Source: Hemibagrus wyckioides
Lineage: Eukaryota > Chordata > Actinopteri > Siluriformes > Bagridae
Reading direction: 5' to 3'
Assembly (NCBI RefSeq): GCF_019097595.1
Contig: NC_080735.1
Span: 1,099,817-1,163,816 of the forward strand
DNA length: 64,000 nucleotides
Within the stretch, counting starts at the first letter, position 1. Each line of letters opens with the position of its first letter. The notes under the pieces are model-generated. The model worked only from the letters and a program-made list of their open reading frames with translations. It had not been told where the DNA came from and did not search any database. The position numbers were made by a program, and so were the translations under genes. This document shows, in pieces, positions 32,611-46,316 of this stretch.

Positions 32611-32644
<34 letters not shown>
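32611..32644. repeat. (CA)n tract closing unit 4
   Basis: Pure CA run of about 17 repeats. Confidence 0.97.
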
Positions 32645-32646
<2 letters not shown>

Positions 32647-32846
32647 GTGTGAACTGAACTGTTCTAAACTGGATCTTAAACACTCAGTTCAATTCAATAT
32701 TCATCCATGTCTATAGCACCAGCCACTTTATAAGTGTTTACATGCCGTTTCTGAACATTTAACTCAATTGCTGCTGTTTCTGTTTTTGTCCACATTTCAA
32801 CGTGCCACCAACTGCTGCAATTACAGAAGCTATTAGAGCGGGTAAA

Positions 32847-33425
32847 CTAAGTATTGAACACGTCGATGTTTGTCTCAGTAAATATAGTTCTAAAGGTGCA
32901 ATTGACATGAAATGTTCACCAGATGTTGGTAAGAACCCATGCAGTCCACACATGTGAGGAAATGAAACCACAGACATCCATAAATGAAGTTGTGTGTAAT
33001 AATGTGAAATGACACAGGGAAACGATATTGAACGCGCTTAGTGAAATTTCTTTAATACTTAGCACAAGAGCCTTTGTCGGTAAAGACAGCTTCAAGACGC
33101 CTCTTGTATGGAGAGAGTAGTTGCATGCATTGCTCAGGTGTGATTTTGGCCCATTCTTTCACACAGACAGTCTTGAAAGCTTGAAGGCTCCGTGGGCCTC
33201 TTCTCTGAACTCTGACCATTAGTTCTTTCCATAGATTTTCAATTGGATTCAAATCAGGTGATTGGCTGGGCCATTCTAGCAGCTCTAATTTCTTTCTCTG
33301 AAACCAGTTTTCTTGGCTTTGTGTTTGGTATCACCGTCTTGCTGAAATGTCCACCCTGGTTTCACGTTCATGGTCCTGGTAGATGGCAGCAGATTTTTTT
33401 ATGAATATGCCTGGGTAGATTTTTC
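32847..33425 (-). pseudogene. Tc1-like A 3' half (unit 5)
   Basis: Uninterrupted copy. Private TTCATGGTCC near 33368, also seen in unit 8. Confidence 0.88.
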
Positions 33426-33709
33426 AGTGGAGACGTATTCTCTGGAGTGATGAATTAGAGCAGAGACTGCGAGCCAGGCCTTCTCATGTAACATCAGTGC
33501 CTGACCTCACAAATGCGCTTCTAGAGCAATGTTGAAAGATTCCATAAATACACTCCTAAACCTTGTGGAAAGCCTTCCTAGAAGAGTTGAAGCTGTCATA
33601 GCTGCAAGGAGAACTCCATATTAGACCGTGCGGCTTAAGAATGGGATGTCATTCAAGTTGATGTGCACGTAAAGGCGGGCGTCCCAAAAGTTTTGGCCGT
33701 GAAGTGTAT
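33426..33709 (+). pseudogene. Tc1-like B C-terminal piece (unit 5)
   Basis: Same fused W-x-DE junction and stop positions. Confidence 0.82.
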
Positions 33710-34290
33710 ATCCAAATAGTGCTTACCTTGCTCATCTCCACTTGTTGCAAGTCTATTCGTTTTACTGAACTCTATTAATATTCCAAACACAAAGTTTTGA
33801 AGCGCGCCTAGGGTTAGGCACGCTAAGGGAAAACATCCCCACCTAGTGGGCAGCACACGCAAGTCCACAGGAATAAAACGACAAATCCATTAAACACGCT
33901 ACAAGAAGATTTTGTATAACATACCTGCCCAGTGTAGATAGAACACGTGGGAATAAGGATTTCGTTGCATGGAGGATAAATGAGTTGTACATAAAACTCA
34001 AGATAACACACCAATTAATTAGGATTGTGACCAAGTCTTAATAACTCAAGATGAAAGCACACATTCAGCGCCCAACACACATTACCAGTTCCCCAACAGG
34101 TTCAGCACAGAATAAATCCAGAATAAAACAGTTATTAGTGTGTTTCAGAGTGTGAAATTATGAATTTTTAATTCACACCTTGTATATTCCAGTGATTCTC
34201 ATTTCATGTCCTTAACTTACGTGTTCGGCTGCTTGCCGATTCCCAGAGTGAGACCTTGATTGTATGGTGAAACACACTGTTTGTTTACAG

Positions 34291-34503
34291 GTCAGGACTC
34301 TCAAGTTCCTGCACACCAAACTGGCTCATCCATGTCTATACGGTGTGCACTGGTGTGCAGTAGAGTTGGAACCGGAAGGGGCCACCCCCAAACTGTTCCC
34401 ACAAAGGTGGGAGCATGAAATTGTCCAAAGTTCTTTTCCCTGTAACTCAGGCACTGAATTCAATGATTTGGAGGGGTGTCCCAAAACTTTTGCCAATATA
34501 GTC
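34291..34503 (-). pseudogene. Tc1-like B middle piece (unit 5)
   Basis: Near-identical to unit 4. Confidence 0.78.
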
Positions 34504-34810
34504 AAGATAGATATAAAGCAATTAATACATGAATATGTTAATCAATTAGTTGATTTATTAATGAGCGTAATTATTTCATTGCGTATTTTATTATTATTCA
34601 TCATTGATTAATAAAACAAACAAACAAAAAAACATGATCCTAATAAATAAATGTACACACCTCTCTTAAGGCGCTCATACTCCGGATAGGTCCGACCTCT
34701 CCATACAGATGATAGGCTAGCGCCTTATGCAAACCCTCTGCGGATTGGACAGTTGAACCGTCGGTCAACACGACAAACAAAGGTAAGAAAAACAAAAAAA
34801 GAAAGTCCAG

Positions 34811-35088
34811 TCAGCGGATGATCCGGATCCGCGAGTCCGCTGAGAATCGGCTGAATCAGTGGATGAGCCGGAACCGAGAGTCCGATGAGAATCGGCTGAA
34901 TCAGCGGATGAGCCGGATCCGCGAGTCCGCTGAGAATCGGCTGAATCAGCGGATGAGCCGGATCCGCGAGTCCGATGAGAATCGGCTGAATCAGCGGATG
35001 AGCCGGATCCGCGAGTCCGATGAGAATCGGCTGAATCAGCGGATGAGCCGGATCCGCGAGCCCGCTGAGAATCGGCTGAATCAGTGGA
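34811..35088. repeat. 45-bp VNTR, 6 copies (unit 5)
   Basis: Differs from unit 4 by loss of one copy and by a variant copy with GCCGGAACCGAGAG, which breaks the CGGATCCG palindrome. Confidence 0.96.
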
Positions 35089-35666
35089 TGAGCACGGTAG
35101 CAGCCATAGGACAAATATGAATGGGATTAATTTAGACCTCGGACTCATGAACAATGAGTTAATATGCAGAATCAGATAATTTGACTCAGGTGAGTCAGTC
35201 AGGGCCGGTACTAAACGCCACTGACCAAGTCCTGACACGTTGTAAACACTAAATATGAGCTTGCTGCCAGCATTAATGACCGGATTAAAAATAGTTGCGA
35301 CTAAATATGTCAATAAATTCATAAATAATTTCTTGGAATTCTTGCCCTTACTTGGTAGTCGCAGGCGCTAGGTCAAAGCTGGTCCCTAAGTCGTGATGAA
35401 ACTTGGAGCAGCGTAACACGTGAGAAACTTACTCCTAGCCTGTGGGTGAGAGTAAAATCGCTTTAAACTCCAACTCATGACCAGTGACCACACGAGAGAG
35501 ATACCCAAGCTAACGGATATCTTGGTGGAAGCCCCTGAGAGGAAGGTGATGTTTTTCCTATAAATAGAAGCTTTATTGATCAGTTTTATGTACTGTATGA
35601 CCTCACATTTATGCTATTCTTATGATGTTTGCAGATTTTATTAAATTAAATTTAAAGTGTTAATAA

Positions 35667-36208
35667 TCATGTCTTGAGTATATCTATATCAGTGACCTCT
35701 GTCCCATGTGATATAACTAAATCTAGCGTATGATTAAAACGATGAGTCGGTCTAGTGACGTTTTGTCTAACCCCAAAGGAATTTAGTAAATCCGGAAACC
35801 AGAGTCCTAAAGCATCATTAGCATGGTCTACGTGAATGTTAAAGTCTCCTACAATCATCACTTTGTCAAAATGAATCAACAGGTCCGAGAGTAAATGTGC
35901 AAACTCTTGGAGAAAATCACCGTAGGGCCCCGGGGGTCTGTACACGGTGGCCAGGGCAAGAGATAGCAGGGATTTATTATGCATGTCTGTGAGTGCTACA
36001 TTAAGGACAAGCACTTGGAATTAAACCTGGGTCCTGTTGTCTGAGCAACGGTAAGAGAATTGTCATAGGTAGTGGCAACACCACCTCCACCACCAGTCTG
36101 ACGGGGCTCATGCTTATAGGAATATTCTGACGGAGTAGACTCATTCAGACCAATGTGGTCATTTGGTCTAAGCCAGGTTTCAGTAAGGCAGAGCGCATCA
36201 AGACTCTT
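35667..36208 (-). pseudogene. L2 endonuclease fragment (unit 5)
   Basis: As unit 3. Private change near 36189 turns LYLTETW into LCLTETW. Confidence 0.88.
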
Positions 36209-37192
36209 CTTCAATTCAACTTTATTTGTATAGTGCTTTTAACAAAGAGCATTGTCTCGAAGCAGCTTTAGATACGAAACAAGAAACATACAAACAGTCC
36301 TAGATGTTACCCCAAGTGACCTGAGGCGACTGTGGCAAGGAAAAACTCCCTTAGATGGTATGAGGAAGAAACCTTGAGGGGAACCAGACTCAAAAGGGAA
36401 CCCATCCTCATTTGGGTGACACAGGAGCGTGTGATATGAACACTGTCCTTTCTGCATTCATGTATAGTCAATCGTGTGAGGCAGATACAGCATGTGCACA
36501 GTGTTGTGGAAAATTAATAAAGAGATTGTTGTGGTCCACATAGGGTTGGCGGCGTGGCTTTGAATACCCCAGTCGTCACAAAGCCGAACCCGGCTGGAGC
36601 TGGTCCATCTCTGGATGCCACTGGAGCTGGCACGATCTCCGGATGCCTCTGGATGGGTAGAAGAAGGGAAACAAGTGGGAAGTAATTAGCGTAGCTGCTG
36701 TTCATAATATGAGCTGAATTGTGAGAGCTTGTGTGCGCTGGTTTGTGGACCAATAAGTAATATGTCTGTCTTATCAGAATTTAGTAATAGAAAATGATCA
36801 GTAGTCATCCGATCTTTCATATCTTTAACACACTCGGTTAATCTGGACTGAAATGAGATATTTCATCTGGTTTTGATGAGATATATAACTGGGTATGGTC
36901 AGCATAACAATGGAAAGTAGTCCCATGCCATCTAATGATGTTACCCAGGGGAAAGCATGTAAAGTGAGAAAAGCAGAGGTCCTAAAACTGACCCTTGTGG
37001 GACCCCGTAGTTCACTGGCACTACACTGGACAGTTCTCCATGTAAATCTACAAAATGGTATGGATCAGACCGGTAGGATCTCAACCATTTTAATGCCTGT
37101 CCCTGCATACCTGTGTGACTTTGTAAGCCATCTACGAGAATGTTATGATCTGTAGTGTGGAATGCAGCACTAAGATCAAGCAGGACTAAAAT
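36209..37192 (-). pseudogene. L2 reverse transcriptase, 3' UTR and tail (unit 5)
   Basis: Full-length relative to unit 1, YADH kept. It retains the segment deleted in unit 4. Confidence 0.9.
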
Positions 37193-37374
37193 GGAAAGTG
37201 GAAGCAATTGGGAACAAGAGCAACTCGGCCCACGGAGCGGTAGTCCACGTAAAATCACAGATCACAGATCACGCTGAGGAGCACGGTGCGCAGAAGGCGC
37301 CGACTTTCTGCAGAGTCAATGGCTACAGACCTCCAAACGTTGTGTGGCCTTCAGAGTAGTGTCCCAAAACATTT
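37193..37374 (+). pseudogene. Tc1-like B N-terminal piece (unit 5)
   Basis: Present, in contrast to unit 4. Confidence 0.75.
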
Positions 37375-37647
37375 AAAGTCATAAAGTGTATGTACAAATA
37401 GTGCTTACTTTGCTCATCTGCATTTGTTGCAAGTCTATTGGTTCTACTGTACTCTATTCATTTTCCAAACACTATAATGGCTTATCTGTACTCATGACTT
37501 GAAGTTTTGAAGCGTGCCTTCAATTTGATGAAAGCTCATGTAGAAACACCATACCACTAAGCCATCAGCTGTCTTAGATTGCACTACCTTGTCTTGTACA
37601 GGCAGGGCACCGACTTAGAGCAACGTCAGGGGTGTATTCTGTACCTG

Positions 37648-37989
37648 CTAGTCCTTGATCAACTCCTCTGTCTGCTCACCAAGGTAGAAAATGAGGCCTC
37701 TGATCACAGCTTCTCTTCGGGCAAAGTGCAGGATGACGAGGAGGAAATTCCTCCTCCTCCATCTGAAAGAGAGAAAGAGAGAAAGAGAGAGATAGATTTA
37801 AAACTCTGCCACAAACACCTTACACTGGAGAACACGACTTCAAATGTTCCCCATACCTGGGAAAGCTCAAATGAAGTCCATCGCAGGTGGTTTCTCGAGG
37901 ATTACGTCATTTCCACGCAGAGAGAAGGTCTTTGTCATCTTCTTGATGAGATCAAACAAAGTACAATGGGCTTTTTGACATAGAAACAT
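37648..37989 (-). pseudogene. SAMD3-like coding remnant (unit 5)
   Basis: Identical to unit 4, including the 8-base insertion and the CATCGCAGG variant. Confidence 0.4.
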
Positions 37990-38595
37990 GACTCGGGTAA
38001 CATGAACTCTTACCATAACCACATTCAAGTTGCTGAAATGAATTATTTAACATGCACTTTTAACCTTTTCAACATCTTTAACTAGAACATTACTATGAAT
38101 TTCTACAATTTTTTTTTTTTTTTTTACACAGTAATTGTGTCCTATTAACCAGAATAGGCTTTTAACCAGGAAATAACAGGATTTATATCAAAACCATTTC
38201 TATCTCCACATCACTTATTTGTGCCAATCCCAGGCTTAGTAATGGCACAGACCAAGCTAGCGATTAGCATTAGCTACCAGCGCTAACGCGATTAGCACAT
38301 AAAACATGCCATTTATTCATTTGCAATGATACAAAAAGACACCAAAGCATGTAAACATTAGACACCATTCTCACAAACCCCCGACTGGTTTTTATGAAAA
38401 GTATCTAGACAACAATATCAAGTATGCTGTCATTTCACCTTACCATATTAGCCACAGCTACAAGCTACGAGCTAACGTGATTAGCGCATAAAACATGCCG
38501 TTTGTTCATGGAGATTTTAGCTCTTAGCACACCTATCACCCGCTTTTCCTCTACTCTGAACAAGAAGCACGTGGCCTACACTCTGCCTGAGGTCC

Positions 38596-38672
38596 GCACG
38601 GGCTTCGAACCGACGTCTCTACGGGCCTGGGCTCCAGAAACGAAAGCGCTAACCACTAGGATACGGCAGGTT
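38596..38672 (-). ncRNA. tRNA-like element (unit 5)
   Basis: A and B boxes intact. Last copy before the error-prone part of the window. Confidence 0.55.
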
Positions 38673-40295
38673 CCGCCCCCACTTACAGCTGATAGGCTGG
38701 GGTGCCGTGCGCAATCCCTCTGCGGATTGGACAATTCAACCGTCACTCAACTCGACTGAAACAACCCGGAAGGAAGAACGGCGCTTGTCCATAAATAACA
38801 ACGCCGCTGACCAAGTCCGGACAAGTTGGAAACACTAAATATGCGCTTGGCGCCAGCATTAAGGACCGGATTACAAGAGTTCCGTGGAAATAAGTCAGTA
38901 AATCCAGAAATAATCTTAGCTTTACTGCCGAGCCACAGGCCCTAGGTCAAAGCTGGCCTCTGAGCAGCCAGAACACTTGGAGCAGCGTAACACGTGAGGA
39001 ACTGACCCCTAGCCTGTGGGTGCGAGTAAAATTGCTTTAAACTCACCGACATGAAGGAAAATCAGTAGGTGCACGTAACAATTCTCTACACTAGCTAAAG
39101 TAAGGCGCACGCGGCTCCTTTCAAAGCAAAAGCCCCAGAAGTCGATGGATACTCCCTACTCATTACACAGGAGACGATAAGAAACCGTTTGCTTGGACAA
39201 TGGGAATCGCCATGCATGCAAGCTCACACTGTCAATGACGGCTAAAATGTACAAAGCGCATTGCTGAACACAGAAAGCTGAGAAGAGCGCAATCAACAAG
39301 CCCTTGTACTAAAAGAGCCGTAGGTGCAGTGGGACACGCCCACAGTGGAATACTCCAAGATACAAATACGTTCAAAAATGCCATTTCCAATTCGTTCCTT
39401 TAGAAAATAACGAAATACTAGTCCTCGCCATGTCTAGCAGTCTGTGTATAAATGTTTAAAAGATGGGAAGATTATAATCATTATTTTTTTTAAACCTACC
39501 GTGATCGTGTTGTCGCTCTGTTCTGCGTAGCATAAATAGCGTTCATGATTTATTGGGTTATTGTGTTTGGTCAGGTATCGCCAAGTGGCCTCTCCTGTAA
39601 TGCTGCACTGGGCGAGTGCCACACCTGACCAAGCACCCATGCCTGGCCGTTTGTCTAGTAAATAGCTTGGCATGGGGGGGAAAGAGAGATAAACCCCAAT
39701 TTTCTTACACTTTATCTTAATCTTCTTCTCCATGTCACTTATGCAAGGTTTTATTATTATCTATTTTAATAATCAGCATTAAGAAGAATCCTCAGGAAAG
39801 ACAATGGTCACCCTCAGCACTGTCTTTCTACACTCACTACAGTTATTTGTCTTCCCATTGTGTGTTTCAGATTGTGTAATTGTACATTTCTAATTCACAC
39901 CTTGTCTATTACACTATTTCTTTTTTTTTTTATGGCTGCTTGACGATTCACAGAGTAAGAACTCCATTGTACGGTGGAACACACTGTTTGCTGTCCATAT
40001 GACAATAAACTGTTCAATCTTGAATATAACAATCAAATTATTTGGTCATTTTTATCTAGTACTTTAGTAAACGCCTGTTACAGCATGTCTTCCTCACAGT
40101 ACCTCATAAACCTTAGAAACTATAATCCTACACATGGCATACAACTTTACACGTCATGTTTGAGAAGAAAAGAAAAAAGAGCCTACTGCTAACAGTTAAA
40201 GAGGGACCCAAACATTCTGGCCTCATAAATGACTGTGTAACAGTTTCTTCCTTCAAGCCATCAGACTCGTCAACACCCAGAACTGAACTGTACCG

Positions 40296-40296
<1 letters not shown>

Positions 40297-40332
<36 letters not shown>

Positions 40333-40333
40333 C
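40297..40333. repeat. (CA)n tract closing unit 5
   Basis: CA run with one GCAC interruption near its right end. Confidence 0.96.
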
Positions 40334-40533
40334 TGTGTGAACTGAACTGTTCTAAACTGGATCTTAAACACTCAGTTCAATTCAATATTCATCCATGTCT
40401 ATAGCACCAGCCACTTTATAAGTGTTTACATGCCGTTTCTGAACATTTAACTCAATTGCTGCTGTTTCTGTTTTTGTCCACATTTCAACGTGCCACCAAC
40501 TGCTGCAATTACAGAAGCTATTAGGCGGGTAAA

Positions 40534-41112
40534 CTAAGTATTGAACACGTCGATGTTTGTCTCAGTAAATATAGTTCTAAAGGTGCAATTGACATGAAAT
40601 GTTCACCAGATGTTGGTAAGAACCCATGCAGTCCACACATGTGAGGAAATGAAACCACAGACATCCATAAATGAAGTTGTGTGTAATAATGTGAAATGAC
40701 ACAGGAAAACGATATTGAACGCGCTTAGTGAAATTTCTTTAATACTTAGCACAAGAGCCTTTGTCGGTAAAGACAGCTTCAAGACGCCTCTTGTATGGAG
40801 AGAGTAGTTGCATGCATTGCTCAGGTGTGATTTTGGCCCATTCTTTCACACAGACAGTCTTGAAAGCTTGAAGGCTCCGTGGGCCTCTTCTCTGAACTCT
40901 GACCATTAGTTCTTTCCATAGATTTTCAATTGGATTCAAATCAGGTGATTGGCTGGGCCATTCTAGCAGCTCTAATTTCTTTCTCTGAAACCAGTTTTCT
41001 TGGCTTTGTGTTTGGTATCACCGTCTTGCTGAAATGTCCACCCTGGTTTCACGTTCATCGTCCTGGTAGATGGCAGCAGATTTTTTTATGAATATGCCTG
41101 GGTAGATTTTTC
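40534..41112 (-). pseudogene. Tc1-like A 3' half (unit 6)
   Basis: Uninterrupted copy. The unit head just left of it reads TTAGGCGGGT where units 1-5 read TTAGAGCGGGT. Confidence 0.87.
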
Positions 41113-41396
41113 AGTGGAGGCGTATTCTCTGGAGTGATGAATTAGAGCAGAGACTGCGAGCCAGGCCTTCTCATGTAACATCAGTGCCTGACCTCACAAA
41201 TGCGCTTCTAGAGCAATGTTGAAAGATTCCATAAATACACTCCTAAACCTTGTGGAAAGCCTTCCTAGAAGAGTTGAAGCTGTCATAGCTGCAAGGAGAA
41301 CTCCATATTAGACCGTGCGGCTTAAGAATGGGATGTCATTCAAGTTGATGTGCACGTAAAGGCGGGCGTCCCAAAAGTTTTGGCCGTGAAGTGTAT
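41113..41396 (+). pseudogene. Tc1-like B C-terminal piece (unit 6)
   Basis: Same fusion; one A-to-G change near its start. Confidence 0.8.
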
Positions 41397-41973
41397 ATCC
41401 AAATAGTGCTTACCTTGCTCATCTCCACTTGTTGCAAGTCTATTCGTTTTACTGAACTCTATTAATATTCCAAACACAAAGTTTTGAAGCGCCTAGGGTT
41501 AGGCACGCTAAGGAAAAACATCCCACCTAGTGGGCAGCACCGCATAAGTCCACAGGAATAAAGCGACAAATCCATTAAACACGCTACAAGAAGATTTTGT
41601 ATAACATACCTGCCCAGTGTAGATAGAACACGTGGGAATAAGGATTTCGTTGCATGGAGGATAAATGAGTTGTACATAAAACTCAAGATAACACACCAAT
41701 TAATTAGGATTGTGACCAAGTCTTAATAACTCAAGATGAAAGCACACATTCAGCGCCCAACACACATTACCAGTTCCCCAACAGGTTCAGCACAGAATAA
41801 ATCCAGAATAAAACAGTTATTAGTGTGTTTCAGAGTGTGAAATTATGAATTTTTAATTCACACCTTGTATATTCAGTGATTCTCATTTCATGTCCTTAAC
41901 TTACGTGTTCGGCTGCTTGCCGATTCCCAAGTGAGACCTTGATTGTATGGTGAAACACACTGTTTGTTTACAG

Positions 41974-42184
41974 GTCAGGACTCTCAAGTTCCTGCACACC
42001 AAACTGGCTCATCCATGTCTATCACGGTGTGCACTGGTGTGCAGTAGAGTTGGAACCGGAAGGGCCACCCCAAACTGTTCCCACAAAGGTGGGAGCATGA
42101 AATTGTCCAAAGTTCTTTTCCCTGTAACTCAGGCACTGAATTCAATGATTTGGAGGGTGTCCCAAAACTTTTGCCAATATAGTC
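41974..42184 (-). pseudogene. Tc1-like B middle piece (unit 6)
   Basis: Has TATCACGG for TATACGG, and shortened G and C runs, all at CpG or homopolymer positions. Confidence 0.75.
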
Positions 42185-42490
42185 AAGATAGATATAAAGC
42201 AATTAATACATGAATATGTTAATCAATTAGTTGATTTATTAATGGCGTAATTATTTCATTGCGTATTTTATTATTATTCATCATTGATTAATAAAACAAA
42301 CAAACAAAAAAACATGATCCTAATAAATAAATGTACACACCTCTCTTAAAGGCGCTCATACTCCGGATAGGTCCGACCTCTCCATACAGATGATAGGCTG
42401 GCGCCTTATGCAAACCCTCTGCGGATTGGACAGTTGAACCGTCGGTCAACCACGACAAACAAAGGTAAGAAAAACAAAAAAGAAAGTCCA

Positions 42491-42811
42491 GTCAGCGGAT
42501 GATCCGGATCCAGCGAGTCCGCTGAGAATCGGCTGAATCAGTGGATGAGCGGATCCAGCGAGTCGCTGAGAATCGGCTGAATCAGTGGATGAGCGGATCC
42601 AGCGAGTCCGCTGAGAATCGGCTGAATCAGCGGATGAGCGGATCCGAGAGTCCGCTGAGAATCGGCTGAATCAGCGGATGAGCGGATCGCGAGTCCGATG
42701 AGAATCGGCTGAATCAGCGGATGAGCGGATCCAGCGAGTCGATGAGAATCGGCTGAATCAGCGGATGAGCGGATCCAGCGAGCCCGCTGAGAATCGGCTG
42801 AATCAGTGGAT
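42491..42811. repeat. 45-bp VNTR, 7 copies (unit 6)
   Basis: Several copies deviate from the 45-base period by a base or more (GAGTCGCTGAG, GGATCCAGCGAG), so the frames are no longer continuous. This is more likely consensus error than true variation. Confidence 0.93.
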
Positions 42812-43385
42812 GAGCACGGTAGCAGCCATAGGACAAATATGAATGGGATTAATTTAGACCTCGGACTCATGAACAATGAGTTAATTTGCAGAATCAGATA
42901 ATTTGACTCAGGTGAGTCAGTCAGGGCGGTACTAAACGCCACTGACCAAGTCCTGACACGTTGTAAACACTAAATATGAGCTTGCTGCCAGCATTAATGA
43001 CGGATTAAAAATAGTTGCGACTAAATATGTCAATAAATTCATAAATAATTTCTTGGAATTCTTGCCCTTACTTGGTAGTCGCAGGCGCTAGGTCAAAGCT
43101 GGTCCCTAAGTCGTGATGAAACTTGGAGCAGCGTAACACGTGAGAAACTTACTCCTAGCCTGTGGGTGAGAGTAAAATCGCTTTAAACTCCAACTCATGA
43201 CCAGTGACCACACGAGAGAGATACCCAAGCTAACGGATATCTTGGTGGAAGCCCCTGAGAGGAAGGTGATGTTTTCCTATAAATAGAAGCTTTATTGATC
43301 AGTTTTATGTACTGTATGACCTCACATTTATGCTATTCTTATGATGTTTGCAGATTTTATTAAATTAAATTTAAAGTGTTAATAA

Positions 43386-43929
43386 TCATGTCTTGAGTAT
43401 ATCTATATCAGTGACCTCTGTCCCATGTGATATAACTAAATCTAGCGTATCATTAAAGCGATGAGTCGGTCTAGTGACGTTTTGTCTAACCCCAAAGGAA
43501 TTTAGTAAATCCGGAAACCAGAGTCCTAAAGCATCATTAGCATGGTCTACGTGAATGTTAAAGTCTCCTACAATCATCACTTTGTCAAAATGAATCAACA
43601 GGTCCGAGTAAATGTGCAAACTCTTGAAGAAAATCACCGTAGGGCCCAGGGGTCTGTACCACGGTGGCCAGGGCAAGAGATAGCAGGGATTTATTATGCA
43701 TGTCTGTGAGTGCTACATTAAGGACAAGCACTTGGAATTAAACCTGGGTCCTGTTGTCTGAGCAGCGGTAAGAGAATTGTCATAGGTAGTGGCAACACCA
43801 CCTCCACCACCAGTCTGTGCCAGGGCTCATGCTTATAGGGATATTCTGTGCCAGAGTAGACTCATTCAGACCAATGTGGTCATTTGGTCTAAGCCAGGTT
43901 TCAGTAAGGTAGAGCGCATCAAGACTCTT
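43386..43929 (-). pseudogene. L2 endonuclease fragment (unit 6)
   Basis: Core GDFNIHVD block intact; the N-terminal part is broken by indels (GTCTGTGCCAGGG for GTCTGACGGGG). Confidence 0.86.
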
Positions 43930-44924
43930 CTTCAATTCAACTTTATTTGTATAGTGCTTTTAACAAAGAGCATTGTCTCGAAGCAGCTTTAGATCTGAAA
44001 CAAGAAACATACAAACAGTCCTAGATGTTACCCCAAGTGACCTGAGGCGACTGTGGCAAGGAAAAACTCCCTTAGATGGTATGAGGAAGAAACCTTGAGG
44101 GAACCAGACTCAAAGGAACCCATCCTCATTTGGGTGACACAGGAGCGTGTGATATGAACAATGATGTGAATGATATACCCTTTCTGCATTCATGTATAGT
44201 CAATCGTGTGAGGCAGATACAGCATGTGCACAGTGTTGTGGAAAATTAATAAAGAGATTGTTGTGGTCCACATAGGGTTGGCGGCGTGGCTTTGAATACC
44301 CCAGTCGTCACAAAGCCGAACCCGGCTGGAGCTGGTCCATCTCTGGATGCCACTGGAGCTGGCACGATCTCCGGATGCCTCTGGATGGGTAGAAGAAGGA
44401 AACAAGTGGGAAGTAATTAGCGTAGCTGCTGTTCATAATATGAGCTGAATTGTGAGAGCTTGTGTGCGCTGGTTTGTGGACCAATAAGTAATATGTCTGT
44501 CTTATCAGAATTTAGTAATAGAAAATGATCAGTAGTCATCCGATCTTTCATATCTTTAACACACTCGGTTAATCTGGACTGAAATGAGATATTTCATCTG
44601 GTTTTGATGAGATATATAACTGGGTATGGTCAGCATAACAATGGAAAGTAGTCCCATGCCATCTAATGATGTTACCCAGGGAAAGCATGTAAAGTGAGAA
44701 AAGCAGAGGTCCTAAAACTGACCCTTGTGGGACCCCGTAGTTCACTGGCACTACACTGGACAGTTCTCCATGTAAATCTACAAAATGGTATGGATCAGAC
44801 CGGTAGGATCTCAACCATTTTAATGCCTGTCCCTGCATACCTGTGTGACTTTGTAAGCCATCTCACGAGAATGTTATGATCTGTAGTGTGGAATGCAGCA
44901 CTAAGATCAAGCAGGACTAAAATG
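43930..44924 (-). pseudogene. L2 reverse transcriptase, 3' UTR and tail (unit 6)
   Basis: One fewer G near 44681 fuses the two RT frames, so [11 protein letters not shown] and YADH are in one frame here. It is a single-base length change in a G run, so it should not be read as a repaired gene. Confidence 0.88.
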
Positions 44925-45106
44925 GAAAGTGGAAGCAATTGGGAACAAGAGCAACTTCGGCCCACGGGCGGTAGTCCACGTAAAATCACAGATCACAGAT
45001 CACGCTGAGGAACACGGTGCGCAGAAAGCGCCGACTTTCTGCAGAGTCAATGGCTACAGACCTCCAAGCGTTGTGTGGCCTTCAGAGTAGTGTCCCAAAA
45101 CATTTA
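44925..45106 (+). pseudogene. Tc1-like B N-terminal piece (unit 6)
   Basis: Present with small indels. Confidence 0.72.
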
Positions 45107-45379
45107 AAGTCATAAAGTGTATGTACAAATAGTGCTTACTTTGCTCATCTGCATTTGTTGCAAGTCTATTGGTTCTACTGTACTCTATTCATTTTCCAAA
45201 CACTATAATGGCTTATCTGTACTTATGACTTGAAGTTTTGAAGCGTGCCTTCAATTTGATGAAAGCTCATGTAGAAACACCATACCACTAAGCCATCAGC
45301 TGTCTTAGATTGCACTACCTTGTCTTGTACAGGCAGGGCACCGACTTAGAAACAACGTCAGGGGTGTATTCTGTACCTG

Positions 45380-45714
45380 CTAGTCCTTGATCAACTCCTC
45401 TGTCTGCTCACCAAGGTAGAAAATGAGGCCTCTGATCACAGCTTCTCTTGAGGCAAAGTGCAGGATGACGAGGAGGAAATTCCTCCTCCTCCATCTGAAA
45501 AGAGAGAAAGAGAGAGATAGATTTAAAACTCTGCCACAAACACCTTACACTGGAGAACACGACTTCAAATGTTCCCCATACCTGGGAAAGCTCAAATGAA
45601 GTCCATCACAGGTGGTTTCTCGAGGATTACGTCATTTCCACGCAGAGAGAAGGTCTTTGTCATCTTCTTGATGAGATCAAACAAAGTACAATGGGCTTTT
45701 TGACATAGAAACAT
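45380..45714 (-). pseudogene. SAMD3-like coding remnant (unit 6)
   Basis: Lacks the 8-base insertion of units 4 and 5. One extra A in the purine tract. Confidence 0.38.
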
Positions 45715-46316
45715 GACTCGGGTAACATGAACTCTTACCATAACCACATTCAAGTTGCTGAAATGAATTATTTAACATGCACTTTTAACCGTTTCAACAT
45801 CTTTAACTAGAACATTACTATGAATTTCTACAATTTTTTTTTTTTTTTACACAGTAATTGTGTCCTATTAACCAGAATAGGCTTTTAACCAGGAAATAAC
45901 AGGATTTATATCAAAACCATTTCTATCTCCACATCACTTATTTGTGCCAATCCCAGGCTTAGTAATGGCACAGACCAAGCTAGCGATTAGCATTAGCTAC
46001 CAGCGCTAACGCGATTAGCACATAAAACATGCCATTTATTCATTTGCAATGATACAAAAAGACACCAAAGCATGTAAACATTAGACACCATTCTCACAAA
46101 CCCCGACTGGTTTTTATGAAAAGTATCTGAACAACAATATCAAGTATGCTGTCATTTCACCTTACCATATTAGCCACAGCTACAAGCTACGAGCTAACGT
46201 GATTAGCGCATAAAACATGCCGTTTGTTCATGGAGATTTTAGCTCTTAGCACACCTATCACCGCTTTTCCTCTACTCTGAACAAGAAGCACGTGGCCTAC
46301 ACTCTGCCTGAGGTCC

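Larger units (their letters stand above)
25684..32644. repeat. Macrosatellite unit 4 (7.0 kb, two deletions)
   Basis: Shortest complete unit. It lacks about 359 bases at junction 26859 (spacer) and about 414 bases at junction 29690 (5' part of the L2 reverse transcriptase plus the whole Tc1-like B N-terminal piece). Spacers: 26750-26971, 27185-27494, 27815-28392, 29691-29959, 30302-30907 and 30985-32610. Confidence 0.97.
32645..40333. repeat. Macrosatellite unit 5 (7.7 kb)
   Basis: Complete unit without the unit 4 deletions, otherwise the closest relative of unit 4 by shared markers (CGTCGATG, the GAAAGAGA insertion, GTACTCATG). Spacers: 33710-34290, 34504-34810, 35089-35666, 37375-37647, 37990-38595 and 38673-40296. 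Confidence 0.97.

Noticed and set aside
44569..44838. Unit 6 L2 reverse transcriptase appearing as one joined frame, hinting at a repaired element
   Set aside because: The join depends on one missing G in a G run within the error-prone part of the window, and the YADH box is still inactive.
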